From contig NZ_JAUSYC010000002.1 in assembly GCF_030816485.1 (NCBI RefSeq), positions 234,311 to 298,310 on the forward strand: a stretch of DNA of 64,000 nt, given 5' to 3'. Source of the stretch: Arthrobacter sp. B1I2 (GTDB lineage: Bacteria; Actinomycetota; Actinomycetes; Actinomycetales; Micrococcaceae). The notes under the pieces were generated by a model. The model was not told the DNA's origin and did no database searches. It saw only the letters and a list, made by a program, of their open reading frames with translations. Below are positions 9,033 through 18,058 of the stretch, piece after piece. Each line of letters opens with the position of its first letter. Position 1 is the first letter of the stretch. The position numbers and the translations under genes are program-made.

Positions 9033-9902
9033 TCAGCCCTTGAGGCCTGCGCTGGCCATGCCCTCTACGAAGCGCTTCTGGGCAAAGATGAACAGGATGA
9101 TCATGGGCAGCGTGGCAAGCGTGGCGCCGGCCATGAGGTAGGGCCACTGCACGTTGAGCGGATCCTGCGAGAAGATCGCAAGCCCTACCTGCAGGGGCCG
9201 GAGCTCATCGGAGTTGGTGACGATGAGGGGCCACAGGAAGCTGTTCCACGCCGCTTCTATCTGGAAGACGCCGATGGTGACCAGAGCGGGTTTCACCAGG
9301 GGCGTCATGATGCGGAAGAAGATCCCGAATTCGCCGAGGCCGTCCACACGCGCCGCATCCGCCAGCTCGGAAGGAAGCGTGACGTAGAACTGGCGCGCCA
9401 GGAAGGTGTAGAGCGGTGCGATCGCCAAAGGGATGATCAGCGCCCACCAGGTGTTGAGCCAGCCAGTCCCGCCCATCCCAAGGATGTCGTTTCCACCGAA
9501 GAGCGGGATGGACTTCACCAGGAGGAACATCGGCACCAGAATGATCTGGAAGGGAACCATCATCAGGGCGATGAAATAGTTCAGGATTCCCTTCGCGCCG
9601 CGGATCGGAGCTTTTGCCAGGGCATATCCGGCCATGGTGCAAAAGACCAGGGTCAGGGCTGTCTGCCCGACCGTGAGCACCAGGCTGTTCCAGAAGTACC
9701 GGAGGAACGGTGCTGCGTCCATTGCCTCCACAAAGTTGGACCAGTGGAACTCTCTGGGCAGCCAGGTGAACGTTCCGACCTCGCCGGTTGATTTGAGCGC
9801 GGTGAGGATCATCCAGATGAACGGGCCGACCATGAGCAAACTGCCCAGTGAGAGCACAACGTAGAGGACCACGCGCCCCGGGGTTAGTTTCGTCTTAACC
9901 AT
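9033..9902 (-). CDS. ABC sugar transporter permease, MalG type
   Basis: Inner-membrane permease of a CUT1 carbohydrate ABC transporter, 289 residues with about six membrane helices. It has the N-terminal helix VVLYVVLSLGSLLMVGPFIWMILTALK and the EAA-like loop ADAARVDGLGEFGIFFRIMTPLVKPALVT. ATG 9902 overlaps the stop of the MalF-type gene by 8 bp and is preferred to 9986, which lies deep in that gene. It forms the pore with the MalF-like partner. No ATPase is encoded nearby, so a shared MsiK-like ATPase elsewhere is probable. Confidence 0.92.
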   Translation of the reverse strand: MVKTKLTPGRVVLYVVLSLGSLLMVGPFIWMILTALKSTGEVGTFTWLPREFHWSNFVEAMDAAPFLRYFWNSLVLTVGQTALTLVFCTMAGYALAKAPIRGAKGILNYFIALMMVPFQIILVPMFLLVKSIPLFGGNDILGMGGTGWLNTWWALIIPLAIAPLYTFLARQFYVTLPSELADAARVDGLGEFGIFFRIMTPLVKPALVTIGVFQIEAAWNSFLWPLIVTNSDELRPLQVGLAIFSQDPLNVQWPYLMAGATLATLPMIILFIFAQKRFVEGMASAGLKG

Positions 9903-10851
9903 CCTGGTTCTTCCTTTGCGAACGACCACCCAGGTAGATGAAGGCAGCGACGAGTATGAGCATGATGACCGTTTCGGCCGAGGCATAGCCCAGCCGGAGG
10001 CCTTCGAAGGCGTTGTTGTAGATGTCGAAGGTCAGCACGGTCGTGGAATTGACCGGACCACCCTTGGTCATAACGAAGACGAGGTCGAAGACCTGGAAGG
10101 TCTGCACGATGGCGGTGATCAACACGAAGTAATGGGCGGGTCCCAAAGCCGGCCAGATCACGTTCCGGAAAACCTGCCAGCGATTGGCGCCATCCAGGTT
10201 TGCGGCCTCCAGCAGTTCCTTGGACACGCCCTGCAGGGCGGCCAGATAGACGATCATCTTGGCACCAAGTCCTTGCCACACGCCGACGGCGATCAAGGCG
10301 GGCAGGGCTGTGGCGGGGTCATTCAACCACTCGGACCGCGTGAGTCCGAAGAGGCTACCAACAGCGTTGGCAAGGCCTGCGCCCGGGTGGTAAATCCACA
10401 GCCACACCGAGGCGACAGCCACGGTTGCGGTCACGACGGGCAGGTAATAGACCGTCCTGAAGAACCCCAGACCGCGGATCTTTTGGTTCAGGCCCAACGC
10501 GATGATCAAAGCCAACCCCATGGACAGGGGAACCACGGCGAGAGTGTAGAGGATGGTGTTGCGGAACGCCGCTTGGAACCGGGTGTCCTGGAACAGCTCC
10601 ACGTAGTTCTCAGTGCCGATCATCTGCCAGGCGCCGGAGAAATCGTAGTTCGTGAAACTCAGGAAGATTGCCGCGAGGGCTGGTACGGCGAGAAAGAATG
10701 TTGAATGCAGCAGGGCTGGTGCCAGGAACAACCAGCCAGCGCGGGACTGCTGACGGGTGAGTCGTGACTTCCGCCCCGCAGGGCGCGCGGCGCGGGTGTT
10801 AGCCGCCCCCGCCGCGCGCACCGCTGGTTTGGTGTCCTTAAGAGTGCTCAC
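9895..10851 (-). CDS. ABC sugar transporter permease, MalF type
   Basis: CUT1-family permease of 318 residues. A basic, alanine-rich cytoplasmic N-terminus of about 38 residues precedes helix 1 (GWLFLAPALLHSTFFLAVPALAAIFLSF). The EAA loop reads LLEAANLDGANRWQVFRNVIWPALGP. It starts at 10851 and overlaps the binding-protein stop by 4 bp (ATGA). Together with the MalG-type protein it would import an oligosaccharide processed by the GH36 and GH127 enzymes of the operon. Confidence 0.93.
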   Translation of the reverse strand: MSTLKDTKPAVRAAGAANTRAARPAGRKSRLTRQQSRAGWLFLAPALLHSTFFLAVPALAAIFLSFTNYDFSGAWQMIGTENYVELFQDTRFQAAFRNTILYTLAVVPLSMGLALIIALGLNQKIRGLGFFRTVYYLPVVTATVAVASVWLWIYHPGAGLANAVGSLFGLTRSEWLNDPATALPALIAVGVWQGLGAKMIVYLAALQGVSKELLEAANLDGANRWQVFRNVIWPALGPAHYFVLITAIVQTFQVFDLVFVMTKGGPVNSTTVLTFDIYNNAFEGLRLGYASAETVIMLILVAAFIYLGGRSQRKNQDG

Positions 10852-12125
10852 TTTGATTGCTGCTCCAGGGCCTTGAGCGTTTCCTCTGCAGTTTTCTTGC
10901 CGAGCAGGGCGTCATCAAGGCTTGTTCCGAACGTTCCCCGAAGATCGAGCCAGTTGGCAGCTCCGCCCTCAAACTTGGCGTCGGCCAGGTTCGCGGCTAC
11001 GAACGTGCTCGCCGGGTTGGACTTCACGACAGCCGAGTCCGCGGCGTCCTTGCCTGCCGGGACGGCGAAGTTCAGGGTAGCAATGCCCGCTTCAGCTTCC
11101 GGCTTGCTGAGCTCCTGGATGAAATCCCAGGCCGCTGCCTTGAGCTTGCTGCTCTTACCGACGGAGGCAAGCTGCCCGCCGGTGAACATGGAGCCTTCCT
11201 TGTCCTCGAGGTTGAAGTAGACGAGGTCGTCACAGACGGCCTGGCCTACGCCCTTGTCCGAGCAGTCAATGTATCCGCCGGTGAAGCCCATGGCAGCTTC
11301 GCCCGTGTTGACCAGCGGGGACTTTGCCGCGTTCTGTGCACCGTACTTCTGCACGTTATTCACCATAGACTTCATCCATTCAAGGGTCTGAACGCCCTCG
11401 GAACCGGCGAATTCAGCCCCACCGTCGGTGTTGTAGAGGGGCTTGCCCAATGAACCGAGCAGAGCGACGAAGTCCTGACGGTACCCGCCCGGTGCGGCCC
11501 AGAAGTCAAAGCCTGCCTGGGTGATGTTCCCTGCGCCATCCTTGACGGTGAGCTTCTCGGCAGCGGTCTTGATTTCGGCCATGGTTGTCGGCGGCTTCGA
11601 CGGATCAAGCCCTGCCTTCTCGAAGAGCGATTTCCGCAGTGCCAAAGGCTTGGGCCCGGCGATCAACGGAACGGCATAGACCTTGCCCTTGTATTCCGAG
11701 GCCGGAACGAGGGCCGGATTCGTCGATTCTCCGAGCGATTCAGCGGTGGCGCCAAACGTTGAGAGGTCTTCAAAAACGTTCTTGGCGGCAAACGGAGGCA
11801 CCCAGCCGATTCCGGTTACCAGCACGTCGTATCCCTGGCCTCCAGCAATGGAGGTGGAGATCTTCTGGTTGAGGGTGTCGAAAGTGGCAAAGTCAGGTTC
11901 GACAGTTACCTGCGGGTACTTCGTCTTGAAGGATGCCACTACCTTTTCGAGCTCGGCTTTACCTTCGTTGCTGGCTGGGTAGCTGGGAACCAGTACCCGG
12001 AGAGTCCCTGTTACTTCCGCGGGATTGGAAGCGGGGGCAGTAGATGTACCGCCAGAGCCACAGGCTCCAAGGGCAAGGGTGCCGGCGACTGCCAGCGCGA
12101 GAAATCCTGCACGTCGACGTGCCAT
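10848..12125 (-). CDS. ABC sugar-binding lipoprotein
   Basis: Extracellular solute-binding protein of family 1 (MalE-like), 425 residues. The N-terminus is a lipoprotein signal: basic MARRRAG, hydrophobic FLALAVAGTLALG and lipobox LGAC, so the mature protein is anchored by its cysteine. ATG 12125 has AGGAGG about 8 bp upstream; the ATG at 12149 has none. It is the first gene of the nine-gene leftward operon, 55 bp downstream of the palindrome at 12180-12193. It captures the oligosaccharide for the MalF/MalG pair. Confidence 0.93.
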   Translation of the reverse strand: MARRRAGFLALAVAGTLALGACGSGGTSTAPASNPAEVTGTLRVLVPSYPASNEGKAELEKVVASFKTKYPQVTVEPDFATFDTLNQKISTSIAGGQGYDVLVTGIGWVPPFAAKNVFEDLSTFGATAESLGESTNPALVPASEYKGKVYAVPLIAGPKPLALRKSLFEKAGLDPSKPPTTMAEIKTAAEKLTVKDGAGNITQAGFDFWAAPGGYRQDFVALLGSLGKPLYNTDGGAEFAGSEGVQTLEWMKSMVNNVQKYGAQNAAKSPLVNTGEAAMGFTGGYIDCSDKGVGQAVCDDLVYFNLEDKEGSMFTGGQLASVGKSSKLKAAAWDFIQELSKPEAEAGIATLNFAVPAGKDAADSAVVKSNPASTFVAANLADAKFEGGAANWLDLRGTFGTSLDDALLGKKTAEETLKALEQQSK

Positions 12126-12179
12126 ATCAAATCCTCCTGATGTAGCCACCCGGCGTTGGATGGCGCTGCAATGAGTGTA

Positions 12180-12193
12180 TGATATCGATATCA
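12180..12193. promoter_or_regulatory. Putative LacI operator (perfect palindrome)
   Basis: TGATATCGATATCA is a perfect 14-bp palindrome in the divergent region between the sugar operon (start 12125) and the yesL-lacI pair (start 12279). A one-base variant is found at 575-588. The adjacent LacI gene is the obvious candidate regulator; the site could act on both divergent promoters. Confidence 0.65.
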
Positions 12194-12278
12194 GAGGCGC
12201 AAGTCACAGCCGTAGATTCATAGGATGATGAGACGGGAAACGGCTCCGCTCCCCCAGCAACGATGCTGCAGACAGTGA

Positions 12279-12911
12279 ATGGAAGTTATGGAACAGCAAA
12301 GGCGCAGGCCCCGAAGTGCAGCAGTCATGGCTGGCTTGGAAACTGTCGGGGACACCCTCCTGCTGCAGGTCCTGTTCCTGCTCGTCAGTCTTCCACTTTT
12401 CACCATGGTTCCTGCAGCCATCGCCTTGCAGCGGGCGCTGCGCAAAACCGTCATCGAGGAACGCCCCGGAGTGGCCCGCTCCTTTTTCCGGGAGTTTTCG
12501 TGGGCCTGGCCGCGTATTGGATACCTGGGTTTGGCCGTGCCGGTAGCCATGGCAGCAGCCGTCTTCTCCATACTCTTCTGGCTGGCAACACCAGGAGCTC
12601 CCGGCCTGCTGGCCCTGTGCGTGATCATCCCTATTTGCGGCATCGGGGCCGCGGCGTACGTGGCGTTGCTGGCAGCGTCTATGGTTGCTAAGGATGACGC
12701 CACCCGCCCGGAACTGATGGGATCGACCCGGGCCTTGGTACTGGCTAGCCCACTGCCCCTTGCCGGGTGCGTGGTTGTCTTGAGCACCTGGCTGCTTCTT
12801 GCCCTCCGCCTGCCGACGTTGATTCCCCTGGGCAGTGGATTAGTCCCTGCCTTCCTTGCGTGGCTTCTGGTCCGCAAACAAATGGACAACAGCAATGACG
12901 CTACGGGATAA
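12279..12911 (+). CDS. YesL/DUF624-like membrane protein
   Basis: Integral membrane protein of 210 residues with four to five hydrophobic segments (for example TLLLQVLFLLVSLPLFTMVP, LGLAVPVAMAAAVFSILFWL, and LAGCVVVLSTWLLLALRLP). The early layout, with the charged turn ALQRALRKTVIEERPGVARSFFREF, resembles the YesL (DUF624) family, often encoded beside CUT1 sugar transporters. Its molecular role is not known. It is transcribed away from the transporter operon and is followed 40 bp later by the lacI gene. The start is uncertain: ATG 12279 or ATG 12288; neither has a strong ribosome-binding site. Confidence 0.75.
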   Translation: MEVMEQQRRRPRSAAVMAGLETVGDTLLLQVLFLLVSLPLFTMVPAAIALQRALRKTVIEERPGVARSFFREFSWAWPRIGYLGLAVPVAMAAAVFSILFWLATPGAPGLLALCVIIPICGIGAAAYVALLAASMVAKDDATRPELMGSTRALVLASPLPLAGCVVVLSTWLLLALRLPTLIPLGSGLVPAFLAWLLVRKQMDNSNDATG

Positions 12912-12951
12912 CCTTCCCCTTGAAGCTTGAATCGGAACTACGAGGACTGAC

Positions 12952-13980
12952 ATGAGAATTACGAAAGATTCCCGACAGCCGGTGATCGCCGACGTCGCCC
13001 GCCTTGCGGGTGTCTCCGTACCAACAGTCTCGCGAGTTTTGACGGGAAACATCCCGGTCAGCGAGGAGCGTCGGCAGAGAGTTCTGGCCGCAGTCGAAGA
13101 ACTGAACTATCGACCCAGTTCACTCGCGAGGGCCCTCAGGAGCGGCGAGCGATCGATGATAGCCATCTTCGCGGCAACCACCTCCACCTTCGGGTATGCC
13201 AACACCCTTGCTGGCATCGAGGAGGTAGCCCAAGGAGCTGGCTACTCCGTGGTGATATCGGCAGTAAAATCCTCCGAGGACTCGGATGTGAAGGCCGCGC
13301 TCGAAATCGCCCTTCAACAACAGCTTGCAGGAATCATCGTCCTGGACTTTGACCCATCAGGCGCAGAAGTGCTCAAACAACTTCCCAAAAACATACCCAC
13401 CGTCGCTGCATCCGGATTCTCCTCAGGCCAGCCAGGCTTCCCCTACGCATTCATTGATGAGTACGCAGCCGGCCGTGAGGCCACCCAACACCTGCTCAAC
13501 CTAGGACACTCTACTGTCCACCACCTAGGCCTCTACCCCCTGACCCAGTTCTCCGGGCGCTACCAAGGATGGCATGACGCGCTCACTGACGCCGGCATCG
13601 AACCACCCGCAGTACTTGAAGCCTCCCGCGCCCCAAGATCCGGCTATGAGCAAGGACTTCGGATCGCAGCGGACCCCGGAATAACGGCTGTCTTCTGCTC
13701 CAACGACGGGCTAGCTCTCGCCGCGCTCCGCGCACTCAAGGAAAAGGGAGTCGCGGTCCCGAGCGAGGTATCCATCATCGGCTGGGATAACCAGCCCTTC
13801 AGTGAGTTCACATGGCCCGCCCTCAGCACCGTGTCGCCGGACTTCAAAGACCTGGGCGTTAGAGCATTCGGTTTGCTCCAGCAGCAACTGTCAGGGCAAG
13901 AGGAAATTTCCGACTCTTCCGCCCGACCCCAACTTCTCGAAAGAGAATCCACTGCGGCGCCGGGTCGCCGGGGCCTTTGA
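12952..13980 (+). CDS. LacI-family transcriptional regulator
   Basis: 342-residue LacI/GalR repressor. The N-terminal HTH (about residues 9-30, VIADVARLAGVSVPTVSRVL) and hinge (NYRPSSLARALRSG) are followed by a periplasmic-binding-like effector domain from about 65 to 325, ending in a loose proline/arginine-rich tail. It sits directly downstream of the YesL-like gene and diverges from the transporter/glycosidase operon. The perfect palindrome at 12180-12193 and its near copy at 575-588 are plausible binding sites, with an imported sugar as probable inducer. Confidence 0.9.
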   Translation: MRITKDSRQPVIADVARLAGVSVPTVSRVLTGNIPVSEERRQRVLAAVEELNYRPSSLARALRSGERSMIAIFAATTSTFGYANTLAGIEEVAQGAGYSVVISAVKSSEDSDVKAALEIALQQQLAGIIVLDFDPSGAEVLKQLPKNIPTVAASGFSSGQPGFPYAFIDEYAAGREATQHLLNLGHSTVHHLGLYPLTQFSGRYQGWHDALTDAGIEPPAVLEASRAPRSGYEQGLRIAADPGITAVFCSNDGLALAALRALKEKGVAVPSEVSIIGWDNQPFSEFTWPALSTVSPDFKDLGVRAFGLLQQQLSGQEEISDSSARPQLLERESTAAPGRRGL

Positions 13981-14797
13981 CAGTAGTCCTCAGCTGAACC
14001 CGGAAGATCCAAAGAACCTGGCCCCAAACATGGAATCCGCACAGTTAGGGCACACCCCAGCCTGACGGATAAACCCCCTGACAAGGGAGGACTTGGTCGA
14101 TGCGCTGAACTTCAACTCGTACTCCGGCGCCTTGATTCAGTCACGGCATGTGAATTAGCTACCCCTGCCCGGAGTGGTCCTCATCAAAGTCGGGTTTTAT
14201 AGGACATTTTCAATGATTCGCAAGCTTCCCCGCCCCTAGTGCCTTCCCCGTGGCTGTCAGGGTGTGATCTGAGCACATCATGAGCCACTGTCAGTGAAAT
14301 GAATTGTCGCCTTATTCTGACACTGACGTCAGACAGCCACGACTGCGGCAGATACCGTCACGAGTGAGAAGAGCATGAGGGCCTTAGGGCCGGAGCAGTA
14401 ACGCTGAATTGACGGCCAGCATCAACGGCACTGATTCGCCGTGCCCGATGACCTTGCGCTGGCGATTCCCCGGCTGGGCGATAATGGAGAATCTCGATCG
14501 GATCCGCTATTCTCGGCGTTCATTCAAGGGGCGTAGCCGTGCCAGGAGCAGGTCAAGCATCCGCCAAGCGGTTCAGAAGTTCAGCGTCGTGGTCCAAAAC
14601 GAAATTGAGACCCTCTTCAATCTCTTGACGGCGCGGGCTTCTAGAACACCGGCTGCTTGAGTCTGCAGCATCCCGTTGCTCCCGGCCGGAAATTTGCCCT
14701 GAAGGGATACGGTCGTCGCTAGGGCCGGGACGTTTCGTGGGCATAGGCCATCATATCGGGGCTATTAGCTGACTGTGAGTGACATCGGGCGTAGCCT
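13981..14797. other. Non-coding stretch with relic sequences
   Basis: 817 bases without a convincing gene. 14047-14094 and parts of 14140-14272 align, in order and orientation, with 56327-56516 near a LysR relic, including CTGACnnGGGAGGACTT. A 9-bp inverted pair GTGGCTGTC (14250-14258) / GACAGCCAC (14332-14340) brackets 91 bp that may be an element end. The rest, up to the integrase gene, holds nothing I can name. Confidence 0.5.
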
Positions 14798-15937
14798 GTG
14801 GTCGTGGCCAGCATTGTCCCCCGCCCGCGCTGGGATGGAACTACGGCGTTTTCGGTGCGTTGGCGGGACCCTGGGACCCGTCGGCAGCGTCGGTTGACTC
14901 TGCGGTCGGAGCAGGAAGCGACCAGCCTCGCGCGTCACCTTAACGACAACGGCCAGATCCTGGCGCATGTCCTGCCGGACGCCAGGCCGGGGAACCCTGA
15001 TGTTCCCACGGTCGCGGACGTAGTTCAGGAACATATCGACCTGCTCGTCCGCCCCTCGCCCGGCGCGATCGGAACCTACCAGCGGATACTCGACCTGCAC
15101 ATTCGGGAGTCGATTGGCACCATACCGGTCGACGAGTTCGGTTACCGCGACACCATGCAATGGCTCAAGCACCTGAGCGCCAAAGGTGCCGCGCCCAAAA
15201 GCATGCACAATATGCACGGGTTGCTCTCGGCGGCGATGAACACCGCCTTGCTCCTCGGATACGTGTCCCGCAACCCCTGCCGCGGCGTCACTCTGCCAAC
15301 AATTGAGCGGGCAGACGACGACGCCATGTTCCTCACCCACGAAGAGTTCAGTCTCCTCCTTGAGGGCATTGATGAGCACTACAGGACGTTCATTCAGTTC
15401 CTGGTCATGACTGGAACGAGGTTCGGTGAAGCAACCGCAATGAGGGTCATCGACATCGATCTGCGCTCCCGCCCGGCCACTGCACGGGTGAACAAGGCGT
15501 GGAAGCGCGACGGGCATTCCCGTTATTACGTCGGGCCAACCAAGACCGCAGCGGGCAGACGAACCATCGGCCTTAACCCGGCCCTGGTGGAGTTGCTGAT
15601 TCCCATCGTGGCAGGCCGGCCGGGTAGCGATCTCCTGTTCACGACGACCGACGGCGGGCGGATCTCTCACAAACCATTCTGGCAACATCACTGGGTGCCG
15701 GCCATCCACACAGCCCAAGCCCGCGGATTGGCTAAGACGCCGCGTATTCACGACCTTCGACACACTCATGCGTCATGGCTTATCCAGGACGGCGTTATGT
15801 CTCTCTTCGCGATTTCACGTCGGCTCGGTCATGCATCAGTCCAAACAACGGAGCAGGTGTACGGGCACCTCATGCCGCAGGCCCTTCAAGACGGCGCAGA
15901 CGCTACCGAAAGGTCCATTCAAGGAATCCATTCATAG
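14798..15937 (+). CDS. Tyrosine site-specific integrase
   Basis: Phage/element integrase of the tyrosine recombinase family, 379 residues. An N-terminal arm-binding region (1-70) is followed by a SAM-like core-binding domain (about 70-165) and the catalytic domain. Catalytic residues are all present: R208 (TGTRFGEA), K249 (PTKTAAGRR), H318 and R321 (HDLRHTHASWL), H345 (LGHASVQTT) and the nucleophile Y355 (VYGHL). The likely start is GTG 14798. No tRNA gene or clear att core was found next to it. It marks the left part of the accessory region and may be the enzyme that inserted it. Confidence 0.9.
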   Translation: MVVASIVPRPRWDGTTAFSVRWRDPGTRRQRRLTLRSEQEATSLARHLNDNGQILAHVLPDARPGNPDVPTVADVVQEHIDLLVRPSPGAIGTYQRILDLHIRESIGTIPVDEFGYRDTMQWLKHLSAKGAAPKSMHNMHGLLSAAMNTALLLGYVSRNPCRGVTLPTIERADDDAMFLTHEEFSLLLEGIDEHYRTFIQFLVMTGTRFGEATAMRVIDIDLRSRPATARVNKAWKRDGHSRYYVGPTKTAAGRRTIGLNPALVELLIPIVAGRPGSDLLFTTTDGGRISHKPFWQHHWVPAIHTAQARGLAKTPRIHDLRHTHASWLIQDGVMSLFAISRRLGHASVQTTEQVYGHLMPQALQDGADATERSIQGIHS

Positions 15938-16049
15938 AACAGCAGCGACAGCACCTCGCTTGCAGTTCCGATTCGGTCTGCCTTCCCGCCCCATCCTAAA
16001 GCTTCCACTCGCACACTATGATGGATATAAGTGACAGGAGGTGTAACAG

Positions 16050-16664
16050 GTGAAGGCAATTCAGGACGCTCGGGAGCTTGGTGAGAAGGTGAAACGGCAC
16101 CGCCACCATGCGGGACTGTCCCAGGAGACGCTTGCCCGCAATATCGGAATCAGCCGGTCCACCATCATCGATCTTGAGCAGGGCAGAAATGTCTCCATCA
16201 GCACGGCCCTTAAGGTCCTTGCACAACTTGGCGCTGGACTCAGCATCACGGAGACCCCTGCAGAGCCGGAACTCTACTGGACTGCCGAATCGGCAGCCCG
16301 TGAGATCAAGCGGGAGCTGCGCAACGGCGATCCGGACTTCGCCATGCGGGTGCTTTCCATGGCGGCCAGTTACTTTGACGATCTGGATCCCTCCGGGCGC
16401 CGGCGCTTCCTTCGTGCCCGGCCCCCGTCCACCGGTCGCAAGCGCTGGGATACCTTGCTGGCCAGGACCTTCGCGTACAAGTGCCACCAGCACAGTCTGA
16501 AAGAGCCCGCATGGACGAGCACGCCGCCGCTGGAGTCAAAATGGTACGCCACCCCCCGCAAGCACGTTTCCCCTGCATGGAAGCTACGCATGGCGGAACG
16601 GACCCCCGTTGAATTCTCAGAGGCAAACATCGCGTTCGATCCAGCCAACCTGGCCGCAGCATGA
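16050..16664 (+). CDS. HTH (Xre-type) regulator, putative antitoxin
   Basis: 204-residue protein with an N-terminal Cro/C1-type HTH (about 8-64; GLSQETLARNIGISRSTIIDLEQG) and a C-terminal domain of unknown type ending in FSEANIAFDPANLAAA. The GTG start at 16050 is well supported by AGGAGGTG about 8 bp upstream. The gene overlaps the following nucleotidyltransferase-fold gene by 4 bp (ATGA), and such HTH-plus-nucleotidyltransferase pairs behave as toxin-antitoxin modules in several families. The antitoxin role is therefore inferred from context; autoregulation would be expected. Confidence 0.8.
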   Translation: MKAIQDARELGEKVKRHRHHAGLSQETLARNIGISRSTIIDLEQGRNVSISTALKVLAQLGAGLSITETPAEPELYWTAESAAREIKRELRNGDPDFAMRVLSMAASYFDDLDPSGRRRFLRARPPSTGRKRWDTLLARTFAYKCHQHSLKEPAWTSTPPLESKWYATPRKHVSPAWKLRMAERTPVEFSEANIAFDPANLAAA

Positions 16665-17209
16665 CACCGGCCCGACGGGCAGCCCTTGGACCGGATGACA
16701 TACGGGAGCTTCTGATCGAGCTCTCCCGTCGGCTCCAAGCAAGGGGCGCCGCAGCTGATATCTATCTTGTCGGCGGCGCTGCTATCGCTGTGGAGTTCGA
16801 CTCCCGACGCTCCACAACCGACATCGACGCTGTGTACAAGCCGGAGCAGACGGTGCAGGAGCTCGCCACGGACATGGCTGCCGAGCTCGGCCTGGATCCT
16901 CGGTGGCTGAACAACGCCGCCCGCGCCTACATACCCGACGGCGAGGACTTTGAGGCAGCGGAGGTTGCCATTGCCGACAACCTCATGCTGCGCGTCGCCT
17001 CACCGAGATTTCTGCTCGCCATGAAACTCGCAGCCGGCAGGGACCGGGATATTCCCGATATTGCCGTGCTCTGCAGGGCGCTGGACATCAAGACCGCAGA
17101 GGCGGCCGTCAACGTAGCGATCGAGTTGTACGGCGAGGATTCAATGCAGCTCAGCAACCGCGATGACCTGCTTCTGGTCGCCCGCGAGGCCCTGGACTCG
17201 TTCCGCTGA
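16661..17209 (+). CDS. Nucleotidyltransferase-fold protein (DUF6036/AbiEii-like), putative toxin
   Basis: 182 residues with the minimal nucleotidyltransferase signature: VGGAAIAVEFDSRRSTTDIDAVY, giving G38-G39 and the metal-binding pair D54 and D56. The family resembles DUF6036 and distantly the AbiEii toxin of abortive-infection systems. It overlaps the HTH gene by 4 bp and is probably translated with it. A role in toxicity or phage defence is inferred only from fold and pairing; a housekeeping modification role cannot be excluded. Confidence 0.75.
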   Translation: MTPARRAALGPDDIRELLIELSRRLQARGAAADIYLVGGAAIAVEFDSRRSTTDIDAVYKPEQTVQELATDMAAELGLDPRWLNNAARAYIPDGEDFEAAEVAIADNLMLRVASPRFLLAMKLAAGRDRDIPDIAVLCRALDIKTAEAAVNVAIELYGEDSMQLSNRDDLLLVAREALDSFR

Positions 17210-17270
17210 CATGGCCCTCAGGGCAACATTCCCGCCGACCTATTGACGCCGTACTGAGTGTGCCCTGAAA

Positions 17271-17289
17271 CTCAACCTGACGTGTTGAG
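17271..17289. repeat. Short inverted repeat upstream of resolvase
   Basis: CTCAAC and GTTGAG arms with a 7-nt spacer lie 14 bp before the resolvase start. This may be a remnant of a resolution (res) subsite or an autoregulatory site; the evidence is only its position. Confidence 0.3.
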
Positions 17290-17302
17290 GGTGGGAGGCT
17301 AA

Positions 17303-17868
17303 ATGGTTGGTCAGCGAATCGGGTACGTGCGGGTGAGCACGCTGGACCAGAACGAGAAACGCCAGCTCGAAGGCCAGGTTCTTGACCGGGTGTTTACGGA
17401 CAAAGCCTCCGGGAAGGACACCGCCAGACCCAACTCGCCGAACTGCTGCGCTTCGCCCGCGATGGCGACACCGTGGTCGTGCACAGCATGGACCGGCTCG
17501 CCCGGAACCTTGATGACCATCGAGCTCTCGTCCAAAGCCTCACCCGCAAAGGCGTGGGCGTCGAATTCGTGAAAGAGAACCTGCTCTTCACGGGCGAGGA
17601 CTCCCCCATGGCCAACCTGATGCTGTCCGTCATGGGTGCTTTCGCGGAGTTCGAACGGTCACTAATCAGGGAGCGCCAGCGGGAAGGCATTGCCCTGGCC
17701 AAGCAGCGCGGAGCCTGCAAAGGACGAAAAAAGACACTCTCGCCGGAACGGGCCGCAGGGATGGTCGAGCGCGCAGGCACCGGGATACCAAAAGTCGCCC
17801 TTGCCCGCGAATACGGGATCAGCAGGGAAACCGTATACCAGTACCTGCGCCACGCCCGACTGGAATGA
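17303..17868 (+). pseudogene. Serine recombinase/resolvase, frameshifted
   Basis: Tn3-type resolvase/invertase homologue split by one frameshift. The first frame (17303 to about 17422) gives the catalytic N-terminus with RIGYVRVSTLDQNEKRQL, including the nucleophilic serine. From about 17423 the sequence continues in another frame with AELLRFARDGDTVVVHSMDRLARNL, AEFERSLIRERQREGIALAK and the C-terminal HTH YGISRETVYQYLRHA. Adding one C near 17425 would restore about 189 residues, the usual size. GGGAGG precedes the ATG. Either decay or an assembly error; all other motifs look intact. Confidence 0.8.
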
Positions 17869-18058
17869 CGGTCTCTCTTCAGGGATGCACGATGCTGGCA
17901 AAGCGGCTCGCTAGCTTTACAGAAGGTACGTTATCGGCGCTTAAAGGACGCGAGTAGAAGTAGCTGCTAAAACTTCCATCCCATGACGAATTCGGTGTTT
18001 CCCCGGCCTGGGTTGCTGTTACTTACTACCGAGCCTGGTCGTCGAGCTCGGCGGGCGG

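Noticed and set aside
12218..12895. Minus-strand frame opposite the YesL-like gene
   Set aside because: Antisense composition; the plus-strand product is a plausible membrane protein and sits in context with lacI.
14409..14660. 83-codon frame before the integrase
   Set aside because: No ribosome-binding site, no motif, biased composition.
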